Shown one piece after another: positions 47,178 to 57,885 of a stretch of 64,000 nucleotides of DNA. The DNA comes from Hippasteria phrygiana (lineage: Eukaryota; Echinodermata; Asteroidea; Valvatida; Goniasteridae): positions 434,001-498,000 of the forward strand of contig JAZGUH010000483.1 in assembly GCA_037893225.1 (NCBI GenBank), written 5' to 3'. The first letter of the stretch is position 1; each line of letters starts with the position of its first letter. Below the pieces are notes generated by a model, which searched no databases, had not been told where the DNA came from, and saw only the letters and a program-made list of their open reading frames with translations. The translations under genes and the position numbers were made by a program.

Positions 47178-47899
47178 AGATTAATTTTATTATTTCATTA
47201 GAAAACATTGGAAGGTTTTACTTGAATATCTTGGGAAAAAACCAACCCCCTTGATGACATCCGTCTCCACATTTGGTACACATGATAGTTCAATATTTTT
47301 GACAGCAAAATCTGTAAGTTAAAACAAAAAATAACATGTACATGATGTCAGAGTGACCAGACTGTTGTCTTTACACTGTAAGGACACAATTTCTTCTATT
47401 TTGCATGAAAATGTCCTGACAAAAGTTTCAACCTTGAAAGTTGTGGCATGTACTTCAATATAAAAAATACAATTCTGAACACGAATGGGGGGGGGGGGGG
47501 TTATCAAAGTAAAATCTGTCCAAAACTTATTTTAGACAGTAGCACCAAACTGAAATTTGATTCTGAAGCAATAATTTTCCTTCAAGTCATTAGCCTGAGG
47601 TTTCCCTCTCTCTTGACTCTGAGTATTGATTAATAATTAAACCTAAATACCCCAAGCCTTACAAACTCCAACAAACTACAAACTCAGGTTGTGTTGAATT
47701 TTGATGGGTTCATACAGGACTGTAGCGCCTTGGCACCATTAAGGCCTTTTCCCACTAGAGCAAATCTCAGGGGTGGCCACGGGGTGACTCGGGGGTGAAA
47801 ATAAGCCCCCAATTCACACTTGAAAATAAAATGTTGTTTACGTTGTGGCACATACATAGGCAAATGTGATAACTGGCGTTTGGGTGTCATACCTATAAA

Positions 47900-47980
47900 C
47901 AGGTCAGTGTTTCAGTATTTGCTAGCACCCTATAATATACTAACCGCCAAATCCATTTATTTCTGAAAATTACAGCAAAT
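47900..47980. mobile_element. fragment of the AGGTAGTGTACA MITE family
   Basis: ACAGGTCAGTG, ATACTAACCGCCAAATCCAT and TTTCTGAAAATTACA match the right part of the copies at 30860 and 33339. A G run of about 12 lies at 47487-47499. Confidence 0.5.
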
Positions 47981-48179
47981 GCAAATTTCAAAATTCACTT
48001 TAAAAACCCTCCTATACTTATAACTATCACAGCCTATCAAAAACTCTAAACACCAACTCCGACAGTTTGTGTGTGTTTCAATCTGTCATTTGATAGGTTT
48101 TGATCTGTACAGCAGCTGGGTCGATTTTGGCCCTGAGAACAGGAGGGTTTTAAACAATCTCTTTTGAATCAGTATTCTG

Positions 48180-48520
48180 ATTCACGATTCAGAAATATAA
48201 TCCCGGATATGTTTGTTCGTTAATGTTTTCATACTTTTTTCATTTTTGTAAGCTTGTTTAAATACATGTTATGCTTTTGTTTAATTTTGTTATTTCCACT
48301 GTTAGTTCTCAAGTTGTTGTTTATGTTCAGGGTACCCGCACTCGACAAGCTTTGCTTTTTGTGGGTCTCCTGCATCTCTTGGCATTTATATTTCTATACA
48401 TTTATGTTCACTTATTCTCCTGTTGTAACGTTTATAAAACTCAATAATTTCTATGTGTATGTATATACCGTCATTGTTTTATTGCCTTGAGATGTAAATA
48501 AAGTCAAGTAAAAAAAAAAC
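48180..48520 (+). mobile_element. 5'-truncated LINE-like 3' end with poly-A
   Basis: GGGTACCCGCACTCGACAAG, CTTTGCTTTTTGTGGGTCTC and TTGAGATGTAAATAAAGTCA followed by an A run form a typical non-LTR retrotransposon 3' tail. No reverse transcriptase remains. Confidence 0.55.
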
Positions 48521-48666
48521 TTAACTTTTATTGACTGCAAAGAGGAAAGCTTTTTCTTGGGTGTGAAACCTTGTTTTGGTTAGATCTTACAAAGTTACAA
48601 GTTTTATTATAATGTACACACGTGCCATCATGTACAATGTCGTTGCAATAATTGTAGCTCTAGCCC

Positions 48667-48856
48667 TTAACCCCTTGCGTCCGGATGACGTCTATATGTT
48701 GGGCACGATCGGTCGATGGGTGCGATCGGTCGATGTGCGCGATCGGTCGATCGTGCTCAGTTATCAGTCGATTCTGACGGATATTTTGGACTTCACTTAC
48801 CTTTTAAAAAAAAATCCTCCAGAGCCCCATTTTAACACCCGTACTCAAGGGGTTAA
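48667..48856. mobile_element. TTAACCCCTTG-family MITE with an internal triple repeat
   Basis: TTAACCCCTTGCGTCCGG and CCCGTACTCAAGGGGTTAA are the ends. The interior differs from the other copies and carries three iterations of GCGATCGGTCGATG with 18-20 bp spacing (about 48700-48758). Confidence 0.75.
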
Positions 48857-49448
48857 GGGAGACATTTGAGATTATAAACACTTCTGTTGACATTTCTTGC
48901 ACAACCACTTTTTATGGATCCTTGAATTGCGAAGCCCTTCTCTGTTCACAAAAACAATACAGAATATGCCCAAATTAGACAGTTTCTTTCGGGTCCAATT
49001 TTAACCAACTGAAATAATTAATTTTGGAGCATATTCTCAAGGCTCTACTTTAATACTGGACCTTTTTGACATTCTAAATGCATTATGGGTATGGATGACT
49101 GGCAATGGTCAGGCAATTTATGCACAAACCTATGGCACTGTGAACCAGTCCAAACATTCACTGATTTCATTCTAAATACATGTACTGTCTGAGTTTCGAA
49201 ATAATCTTTTGAAATACATCTTTGCATGGAACACAAGGAATAAAGGCAATACAAATTTAGGAAATTACTGGGGAATCCCCCTCAGAGTACCAGTTACTGA
49301 TGATGCAATATCTCCGGAACATACAGGTTTAGAGAGTGGCTATCAAGGAGGGCTGGTTATTTTCCAAGATTTTTGTGTTTATGAACGATTTTGGTGGGGG
49401 TATTAAAGTAAAGGCGAGGCTCATAATCATCTGTGGAGGGAATCTTAC

Positions 49449-50336
49449 CTCAGTCCGCCCACTGATGTTTTTGAAGCCTTCCAGATGCCCCTTGCACTGT
49501 ATGACAACTGAGTCAATTTTAGAAATGAGGAAGCCTATGTTTTGCGTTGTGGGGTCACTACCGTCCGTCCACGTGATCATGTCCCCACGAATGTCCTTGG
49601 TGGACCCCGACTCTGGGCTCGTCACTAACTGACCGTTATGGAATGCATCGTTACCTCGCAGCGCCCTCACTTCGTCCAATATAGCATCCCCGTTTTCCTG
49701 CTTGAGGAATTTATCTACAACACAGATGCCAAACTTGCTCATGTGCTCGCAGACATACTGCACCAGTGCATCTTCACTTCCGTCCAGCTGGGTGTTACTG
49801 TTAAGGACACCGGCTGGTTGGTTGGGGGGCATGTTTTCTTGTTCAGTTTTACCCGGTTTACCCGATTTGTTATCAGTGGATTGGTTCAAACGGCTCTCTT
49901 GTTCAGCTTCCCGAGTGTCATCTCCATTGTTACACGGGGTAAGGGTACAGGAATGTTTCCTTCGGATGTTAGCTGAAAACTGTGCGATGTCCTCCTGAAC
50001 CTTGGAAGGCTTGGTGGGTTCAACCTCCGACTTGTCCCTGTTTGACTCTGTTGTTGGTGTGCTCTTCGGCTGCTGGCTACTTAAGACGGCTTTTTCTTCC
50101 GAGTGAACCTTCTCAATGCTCAAGTCTCCTCCACGCTCCTGTTGAGGATGGTTGATCTTGCATGATTTCTTGTGCACTTTCCAGTGTTGTTTCTGATGTT
50201 CCTTGCAGCAGTACCACGTATCTTTACAACGGGCGCACAACTTGAGGTTTTCTATGGCTTCGCATAGGTCGTAGGCACACAGATTGGCTGCTGTTAGTAC
50301 TTCGGCACATTTTAGATGACCCGATGACGAAGCCAT
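49449..50336 (-). CDS. EGLN1: EGLN/PHD2-type HIF prolyl hydroxylase, exon 1 (start codon, MYND finger, first part of oxygenase domain)
   Basis: This exon encodes residues 1-296 of a 2-oxoglutarate/Fe(II)-dependent dioxygenase that hydroxylates HIF-alpha prolines in normoxia. Residues 20-59 form a MYND-type zinc finger (C25, C34, C37, C43, H47, H55, C59). About 130 polar, low-complexity residues follow. From about residue 200 the family signature begins (GICVVD, DEVRALRG, then KDIRGDMITW in the substrate-recognition loop region, then GRTE). The exon ends at GAG|GTAAGA, a consensus donor at 49448; reading on in frame soon becomes non-homologous and stops at 49329. The first in-frame ATG at 50336 gives MASSSG just before the finger. 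The 296-codon exon is close to the size of human EGLN1 exon 1. Oddity: the first CxxC cysteine is tyrosine (Y22). Known from family: the oxygenase is cytosolic/nuclear and acts with VHL. Confidence 0.97.
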
Positions 50337-50900
50337 GCAGAATTGTGACGCCCATAAAAGGGCGACAAAATACTGCTATTCTTGTCTACCTACCTATCAA
50401 AACCTATCGAGTTTCATCAGGTTGAAACACAAAAGCTGTTGAGGAAGGGCTGCCTTAGGTTTTTTTGATAGGTTATGATACTCAGTAGAACGCCCACAAC
50501 TTCTTGCATGTTTCATGCCCTACGCAAGATGTAGGCCTATGTCACGTACGCCAACATTTATCATGATGTCGCTCCTTTCTCTCTGTGTTGTTCAACCAAA
50601 CCGCGGAAGTCGTGAACACGTTGTTGGCGTCACGTACGCAATGTTGACAATATTTCTGTTCGATATCCACGAGCGGCCTGGCCTTTAAACCTGCGTTACG
50701 AGCGTACGTGGAAATTTGGAAGTAATCGCAGGGTGCCCCGGCCTGTTTTTGTTCAGTGTTTTTTTCTGACGCTTATGCAAGACGCTGCATGCGTGGTTCC
50801 TCGACGATTTGCATATTTCCAGCGCATACACGCTGGAGAACCCATCTACTGTTGTCTGAAGCGTAGCGCGCCCTCAGTGTTTACTGCTAAATGTGGGTGG
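50337..50900 (-). promoter_or_regulatory. EGLN1: EGLN 5' flank/5' UTR with clustered RCGTG (HRE-core) sites
   Basis: The sequence immediately upstream of the EGLN start holds six RCGTG cores on either strand: 50543-50547, 50617-50621, 50631-50635, 50706-50710, 50791-50795 and 50829-50833. RCGTG is the HIF binding core, and vertebrate PHD2/PHD3 genes are HIF-induced, so a feedback promoter is a reasonable inference. A perfect CArg box, CCATAAAAGG (50352-50361), sits inside a small inverted repeat 15 bp before the ATG. No TATA box was confidently placed, and the transcription start is unknown. Confidence 0.5.
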
Positions 50901-51177
50901 GGGTTTTGAAGTGTTGGTAAATTTTGTCCGCCATAATTACAAAAAGGCTAACAGTGTCTACATTTTTATAATAATCAACTGGTCTACTCTGTTGATAAGC
51001 ATTCTCCCCAATTCTGAATTATTTCTCAGGCAGAAAATCATTAATTTTGTGGGTTTTAAGTAGGCCTATTGTTTTGCGGGGAGGGGTACAGAAATATCGA
51101 ATGTACGGAAGCCGGATAGTGCCACTGAAAAGGAATAAATATATTTTTTTGCAAACGCGCGAGAATATTTTTGTACC

Positions 51178-51290
51178 GTTTATCTGGCGGCCGCCACTTA
51201 ATATCTGGCCGCCGCCACGTAATTATCTGGCGGCCGCCACATAATATCTGGCGGCCGTTTCTTAAATTATCCGACGGCTGCTCACTTGTC
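51178..51290. repeat. tandem GCGGCCGCC repeat, about 4-5 units of 21-24 bp
   Basis: The phrase TATCTGGCGGCCGCCACnTAA is repeated, with decay at both edges. It is GC-rich (NotI-type) sequence inside AT-rich DNA. The region 50901-52119 otherwise shows no gene; a diverged MITE-like phrase GTTAAAGGGACCATTTGC starts near 52064. Confidence 0.8.
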
Positions 51291-52119
51291 TGATGACAGA
51301 CATACATGTAACAACCCGTGAAATCAGAACGACAGGAAATATGAAGCCCCAAAAGTGAAAGCAGATTTTCTGACTTTTTAAGTCGCGGAAACTGTTAAAT
51401 TTTCTGCTGACAGAAATGTTGGTTTTCCTTTGACGACTTTTTTAATGGAGCCCAAAAGTGGACAGCCCCAATGTTCTCATTTTCTGCTTGCAGATTTTAA
51501 TTGAGGTTTTTACAAGACCTGTTTTAAAAAATTCAATTTTCTCGCTACCAGAAATCTGGATTCTACTTTGACGGCCCGGCTATATTGCACGTGCAGCACG
51601 TGGGCACAGTTGTCAAAAAACTGGGAAACAGCGACAGCTCAATTTCACCCCCACACCCGACCATTTTATTAAAGGTGATATGCTTGGAAATGGTCAGAAA
51701 CCAAATTAATTAGTTTTAATCTGAAAGGTTGCTATTTAAAAAGACAGTAACCATCCTCTAGAGGAATATTTCCATCTGAAATGTCATCTTTAAGAAAACT
51801 GTAGGCCTACCCGGAGACCTCCAAAGATGCTGCGGCCATAAAGAGAGAGAGTTGTGACACGAGGGGTCCCAAACGTCGGACCAAACATGGCGGATTATGC
51901 ATCGGTGCACAAGGCCAATGCTCCACTGTAAAAAAAAAAATGAATTTGTGCATGTCAAAGTCAGAAGTTGTCGCAACTATCTTGCCTCAAACTCTCAGTA
52001 GAACTGCCACTGGGCCCGACTCGAGGCCCGCATAGAGGCAAAATAAACTATTTCAATTTTGTTGTTAAAGGGACCATTTGCTTTTGCTGTATTCAGAAAT
52101 AAATGGATTTTGGGGTTAA

Positions 52120-53002
52120 TATAGGTTTTCCCCTTTTTCATTCATATTCACCAACTCTAACATTCAATTTCGTCTGAGAAAAAAATTCACATGCTTTCAC
52201 CAAAGCGATTTAGTCATTTACCATTCAATTTCGTCATTCCAGATCAAATTCGTCTAAGCTGTTGCCGAATGGCAACATTTAGAGATTAAATTCGTCTTTG
52301 TATACCAATCAATTATTTAAAACTGTTAAATAAATTAGTCTGGCGTGTGCTATTTACAAGCATTTAATTTAAATTTATAATGTTAACTTTAATTTAAACT
52401 GCAACAATATACATTTACAACAAAAGTGGAAAATTAACAAGGATCGCAAAACAAAGTTCTTTTCAGTTTTATAATAAATTAAAAAGAGTGAAAAAATAAA
52501 GACAACCATGCAAAAAAACCAACAGTCGATGACCCTTATTTTATTTTGTATACATTTCTGTGTAGGCTACCTATAATGAGTCTATACCATATTTTTAAGA
52601 AAATTGATTCGAAAGAAACAAGCAATAGGCCTATATTTATGAATAACAGGGAAAGAACAGAAAAATAGTGGAGAAATTATCCTCATCTGCGATCTTTATG
52701 CCTTCTGCAGAAGATGTCGTAATGAAGTGTATCGAAATTAAATAAACTTATTAAATTGTGTGGCAAAAGACGAATTTGTTTTCTGAATAAAACTGTTCGG
52801 CGTAGACGAGACGAAATTGAATACTCCTTGCCGAAAATGGGTGTTCGTGGATTGAATTCGATTGAACAACAATTGAATTTGTATGACAAAAGACGAAATT
52901 AAACCTTGGAAGTGCACTAAATCGATGCTGATGGACGAATTTGAATATTAAAGACGGTGAATTCGAATGATAAATGTTTAAAAATAGCCGGGAAAACCTA
53001 TA
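52120..53002. mobile_element. 883-bp inverted-repeat element with convergent GACGAAnTT subterminal repeats
   Basis: TATAGGTTTTCCC and GGGAAAACCTATA are perfect 13-bp TIRs. TTAA precedes the left end and TTAT follows the right end, a likely mutated TTAA duplication. AAATTCGTC/AATTTCGTC occurs at least four times near the left end, and the reverse complement at least four times near the right end, as for transposase-binding subterminal repeats. Confidence 0.75.
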
Positions 53003-53066
53003 TTATACAGCACCTGGATAAATCTCCGCCATCTGATTGGTGGATCGTCGATCACGCGCATTTAAT

Positions 53067-53120
53067 TATTCGTACCAACGCACGGCACCGAAAAAACCAA
53101 CGCACGGCACCGCAAAAATA
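53067..53120. repeat. direct repeat ACCAACGCACGGCACCG twice
   Basis: ACCAACGCACGGCACCG occurs twice 24 bp apart. It is followed by a small inverted pair, AGAAGTTCTATTTAACG and its mirror, near 53122-53155. Confidence 0.75.
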
Positions 53121-53196
53121 GAAGTTCTATTTAACGGTACGCGTTGAATAGAACTTCCATAATTCCACGGTCGCACTATTTGTGGCGCTACATCAA

Positions 53197-53331
53197 TTAG
53201 CCTTTTAGAGGTATGGCGGACACAATAGGAGGGGGCTATTTGATTTGGGTAAACCTTTTGTATGGCACAAAAGGTATACCCAAATCAAATAGCGCCCTCC
53301 TATTGTGTCCGCCATACCTCTATAAGGCTAA
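53197..53331. repeat. long hairpin, 65-bp arms and 5-nt loop
   Basis: Left arm 53197-53261 and right arm 53267-53331 pair with only a few mismatches (phrases GGTATGGCGGACACAATAGG and its mirror). It lies 33 bp upstream of the ATG of the ZMYM-like fragment. It would form a pre-miRNA-sized stem if transcribed, but may simply be a palindromic MITE. Confidence 0.88.
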
Positions 53332-53363
53332 TGGCGCTACACCACAACTCTCATTCACACAAA

Positions 53364-53637
53364 ATGGCGGACGATGTTCGCGAATCACCGTTTGTTCTCC
53401 TAACAGACGATGAAATACAGGAGGAACTCGTAGGTAATAATGACGCTGCCAACACAAAGAAACAAAGAAACAAATTATTAAAATACGCAGTCAAATTGAG
53501 CTTTAACTGATTCGGAACTGGACAACTATTTGCCGCGGTTTTATGAGGGATTGAGAAGGGAAAACGGGACGTCATGCAATCCGACGATTTGTTCAGGCGT
53601 TGTATGAAACATAATGAATTTTCACATTCGTGCAATG
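53364..53637 (+). pseudogene. decayed N-terminal fragment of a ZMYM/Crypton-like protein
   Basis: The ATG at 53364 opens 48 residues beginning MADDVRESPFVLLTDDEI and containing NTKKQ, then a stop at 53508. One base out of frame the sequence goes on as ELDNYLPRFYEGLRRENG, and after another shift as a short DLFRRCMKHNEF-like piece. An NTKK segment followed by an ELDxxLxxFYxxxRxxNG segment is the arrangement I associate with the N-terminal region of ZMYM/QRICH1/DUF3504 proteins, which derive from Crypton tyrosine-recombinase transposons. Two frame breaks in 270 bp and a MITE at the end (53638-53740) indicate a dead copy or the relic of one exon. A different spliced gene cannot be excluded. Confidence 0.4.
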
Positions 53638-53740
53638 GTAAGAATAATTTCATTCGTTGACAGTTGGAATATCCCATTCCATTCGGCTTCGCCTCGTGGA
53701 ATGGAACATTCAATCTGTCACCTCATGAAATTATTCTTAC
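53638..53740. mobile_element. 103-bp hairpin MITE
   Basis: GTAAGAATAATTTCAT and ATGAAATTATTCTTAC are perfect 16-bp ends. Pairing continues inward (CCATTCCA/TGGAATGG) nearly to the centre. It terminates the ZMYM-like fragment. Another small hairpin, ATGGAGGAA...TTCCTCCAT, lies near 53777-53800. Confidence 0.8.
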
Positions 53741-53799
53741 CACTGTACTCATAAACATTCATTATTTGTATAATCATGGAGGAAGAAAATTCCTCCATC

Positions 53800-55195
53800 G
53801 TATAATAGACGGGGATTTATTCAAAATATGACGTGCACAGAATCCTTTTTGTCTTGGATGGGCTGGTTTTTGCATTAATTTATTGAGAAAAGCGACCACC
53901 GTCCCATTTTGCGTTTACAAAATTCTGCTTGGATGTAGAATCTAACAAACGAAAACTTCTCTCACCCATCCTGCATTCACGGTATAGGCATCCAGCCTTT
54001 CTAAACTTTCATAAATGCTTGGTGAATTTAGAGTTTATTGTGCAGATGTCCGAGTGCTGCAGTACAATACACAGAAAAGCTGAATTTCCATTGAATGGAT
54101 TTCCCGAAACGAACTATGGAAAAAAGTGTTTTCTGAACGAAAAAAGTAGCAAATACTACACTCTGCACTGTAATTTTGATTCCTAAATATATTATATTGT
54201 TTTATTATGTGCTACGCGTTGTGATTGATAATGAAACTGGTGACGAATCTATCCAATTCATGGTTAAACATAATGGAAAGCTGAGGCTATTCAAACTATT
54301 CAACGTGTGTGTTTCTGCGGGGAGCTTGCATCTAATAAGGGGATGTAACCTAAAAGCGTAAAAGAACAGTTTGCAGTTTTCTGCTCGGTAATGTCAATTA
54401 AATGTATGATATATATCAAATCTCATGTGACACTGGAAAAAGTGTTTAAAACCGGTTGGTGTTTTATTTTCTGTTTAAAACCACCTACGTGACATGCTCT
54501 CGACCAATAGGAACGGGTAAACTGATTGTTGAAAATGAAAAGAGCCACAGCGTTGTCTGGGGTCTTCGGAAAATTGTCTCGACGATGACAAGCATTTCAG
54601 ATGTAAATTTTTCTCAGGATTGGTGCTAGATTCATCTTTGTAACCAGTGAGTTTTCAGATTGAAACAGAGTACATGTATTACCAAAGCTAAGGTCATTAC
54701 ACAACGCACAGAGTAAAATCGTATAATAACGACCTTTTTGACTACGTAATTATACAATCGGTTTGGGCATCTGCGGACTACATGGAATGATGTCAGTCAC
54801 CGATAGGCGTAAGTATTTGCATGGTATCCCCCTCCCCCCCAAAAAAAATATTTAAAAATAGCGAAGACTGATGTTTTTTGAAAAAAAAGGATTTGGAGGT
54901 AATCGATTTTAGAACATTTGGGGAAAGTCCTCTTTTTGAGAGAGGGACTAAGTTGAATTCGAGGGCTAATGCTGGCACCTATAAATTAAAGGCTACGAAA
55001 CGCACATAGTTCACTACAGCATTACATGCATCTTGTTTAATTTTTAATACCGGTATAGCTTGCACTGGCGGATGCCACTTGAAAGTACAATTTATTTCCG
55101 TGTAATTAATAACATTTAATTATACGTACACAGCACACTCAGTCATTTCCCGGCACCTTCATGTATACATACATGTAGTAAATACACGTATTATT
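53800..55195. other. no gene recognised
   Basis: Short frames near 53929-54361 lack any family signature. There is a C-rich/A-rich microsatellite near 54830. Confidence 0.35.
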
Positions 55196-55199
55196 TAAA

Positions 55200-55445
55200 A
55201 GCAATGAGCAAGTTGGATTTAGGGAAGTTGGTCCTCTCTTCACTTGTCAGTTTAGTACAAGCCGTGTTGCTATTGAAACCAGTGTGACCATACCCTGTAG
55301 GTTGGTTCCAACTGGTCGACTAGACGTGGTCGACAAGCCATGCGTTCGGGTAAAGTTAGTCCAACAATCGTCGACTATAGTTAACCACAGCACTTGATCA
55401 ATCTTGCTCAATGCTGCTCGAGCACACAGTAGAAATGCATCCAAC
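55200..55445. repeat. interspersed repeat, related copy at 57938-58100
   Basis: AATGAGCAAGTT, GTTGGTC, TTCGGGTAAAGTTAGTCC and CTCAA-GCTTG-like phrases recur in the same order at 57938-58100. Confidence 0.6.
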
Positions 55446-56564
55446 CTAAGGAACTTGGCAAAGATGCTGCTTGTAGAGAAAGCGCAAATCCTAATTTAGA
55501 AAAATCTTAATTATTGCATTGATTGGTAGCGAAGACACCAAAAACTTTTTTTTATCACCACACCGAAATTACCATTTGGAAAGTTCTTTACCAATGGAAA
55601 GATCTTAACTTTAATCCCATAGCTCTAAATGTTCAAGAACAAAATCTTCTTGGAAAACTGTCTACACACATGGCCCAATACTCCAAGATTGATGTCAGTA
55701 AAATCTGTTAGTAAAAATGCACATTAGCAGGTCCATGTATAGTGCACAGTAACTTATAGCAAAGAACATGTATCTTTTCTAGCATATTTTGCACAAAACG
55801 TTTCAGGAAAAAAGTCTTGCCATAAAAGGTTATATCATCTCTTTCAGCAATTCTCGACAAGCCTCGATCGCTACCTTGCGATTTTTTTTCTGTTCGTGAC
55901 CCTTTTTGGTGGGGTAATCAAAGTAAAATCTTTCCATAGTCTATTTATACGTTACTTTTACCATTCATTTCCAAAAGTAACTCACTACATGTTATATCTG
56001 GTGGGTTATATATTCACTTAACCGTGCATGCACATAAAGCTAGGGGGTAGCCAGTCCACCCACTTTATAGAGGAGTCCCACCAACATTTTATAGCACAGG
56101 GGGCCTTCCACAGCTAGCTGTACAGTAAGCATTGCTTTGTATGACTGCAAGAATTGATTATACATGTATCTAGTCACCAAAAGTTGGGGTTGACAAAAAG
56201 ATAGTATGGTGGAAGCCTCAAGCAATGGCCGCCGGTGAAAGACTGTGATAAAAGAAGGCCAGTAATAAAGGTCAGATTCGTCTATCTACATGCCTGTTTT
56301 GGTGCAGAATTAAATAAATTTTATAGTACCTGTAATTAGTTCCTTATTGAAAATATATGTCTTTAACATATATCTATATATAAAAACTATGAAATAAGAA
56401 TTTACAAAACTTATTTGGACCTTGAAATCAATTTCTTTAATTAATGCAATCGATTTCTTTAATTGTGTATTGTACAAAAAACAACAAGTGATTTTGAGTT
56501 TTCTCCATGAAACAACATCTTACAGAATTACATAGTTCGCCTTTATCCATTTATATATAAATAT

Positions 56565-56772
56565 TCTATCTGGATTTCAGCAATTTTAAAATTTAGTTTT
56601 ATTGTTAATTTATAATGTATTGGTCATATGCTGGAATTAAAATCACAGAAATAAAATATAGGTATCATTCTATCTGGATTTCAGCAATTTTTAAATTTTG
56701 TTTTATTGTTAATTTATAATGTATTGGTCATATGCTGGAATTAAAATCACAGAAATACAATATAGGTATCAT
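56565..56772. repeat. 104-bp tandem duplication
   Basis: Two head-to-tail copies, 56565-56668 and 56669-56772, begin TCTATCTGGATTTCAGCAAT and differ at a few bases. A second small direct repeat, TATTTTAAAGTGAAAG twice, lies near 57309-57343. No gene was recognised in 55446-57580. Confidence 0.9.
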
Positions 56773-57589
56773 ATATTTTTCACAATGAATCAGTATAGGT
56801 CTAATACCCGACTACACACAGATTCTAAGTTATGGTGTAAATGCCTTAATTGCAAAAAGTGTGTTTTAATGGCATCATGCCAATGCCATATTCCATCAGA
56901 TGTCTGTTCGGGATTCACCAAAATCAAAATACGAAGAAAAGAAATGGTTCAGAAAGAATGATGAATATATAGAAAATACAATTTTAATGTATTTTGTGTT
57001 TCAGTATTAAACTTATTGAGTTTTAGCTGTTCTCATAATTGTTCTTTTTAGCTGTTCTCTGTCTTGTAATTTTTCTTCTGCAAACTCTCAAGTATGTCAA
57101 TAAAATCACATTTCAAAAGTCTTTCCGCATGCATGTATAATCATTTGAATTTCGTTCCAAGCTTTGGTATGAATTGCGGACTCGATTGCAGGACTGCGGT
57201 ATATGTAATGTACATCTGACAGGAAGCTTCCAGTTCTCTTTGGTTTCAACAGCAATCTCACTTTCATTTCAGATTTTGAAGGCAAATTTCCAATTTGTTA
57301 TAAAACGAAAATATTTTAAAGTGAAAGTATTTTAAAGTGAAAGCACGCGTGTACTTGGACAAAATACCTTTCAATCATTTCTAAATATCGACTGAATATT
57401 TTCTAAATTCTAATATACCTCGCAGAATTATCCCAAAGGACAGAGGTAAACTGCCATAAAAAAATCCTATTCATTAATTTCCATAACAGTTTCTAGTTCC
57501 ATTCAGACATTTCCTTACAAACATTCTGCACTGCCATGACATGACTGGTCAGTATTTACATTCCTAACGAGCAAATAAATGCACATGCG

Positions 57590-57885
57590 TGGCAGTGGGC
57601 CCTCATTCTTTAGACTAAAATTAAGAATCAGGTTGGTGAAGTGGTGCTTTCCTTGCCTTTCACCACTGTGTCCCCGGTTCGAATCCCGCCAGGGCCGACA
57701 TGTCGATATAGGTTTTCAGTCCCTACCTGATTCCGTGGGTTTTCTCCAGAATTATTCTCTGGGGTTTTCCTCCCACCTCTAAAACTGTAACTTCCTCATC
57801 TTCTATCATGGGACCCCACTGGAAATAAGTCGAACGAATTTCGTGGGCTATCCCGGCTCTATGCCAAATAAAATAAATGAAAAAT
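57590..57885 (+). mobile_element. tRNA-derived SINE
   Basis: GTTGGTGAAGTGGTGCTTTC (box A-like) is followed 40 nt later by CGGTTCGAATCCCGCC (box B), giving an internal Pol III promoter. The body has CCGTGGGTTTTCTCCAG and GGGGTTTTCCTCCCACC, and the tail is GCCAAATAAAATAAATGAAA. Confidence 0.7.

Noticed and set aside
49336..49998. Plus-strand frames opposite EGLN exon 1
   Set aside because: They are antisense shadows of a confidently identified exon.
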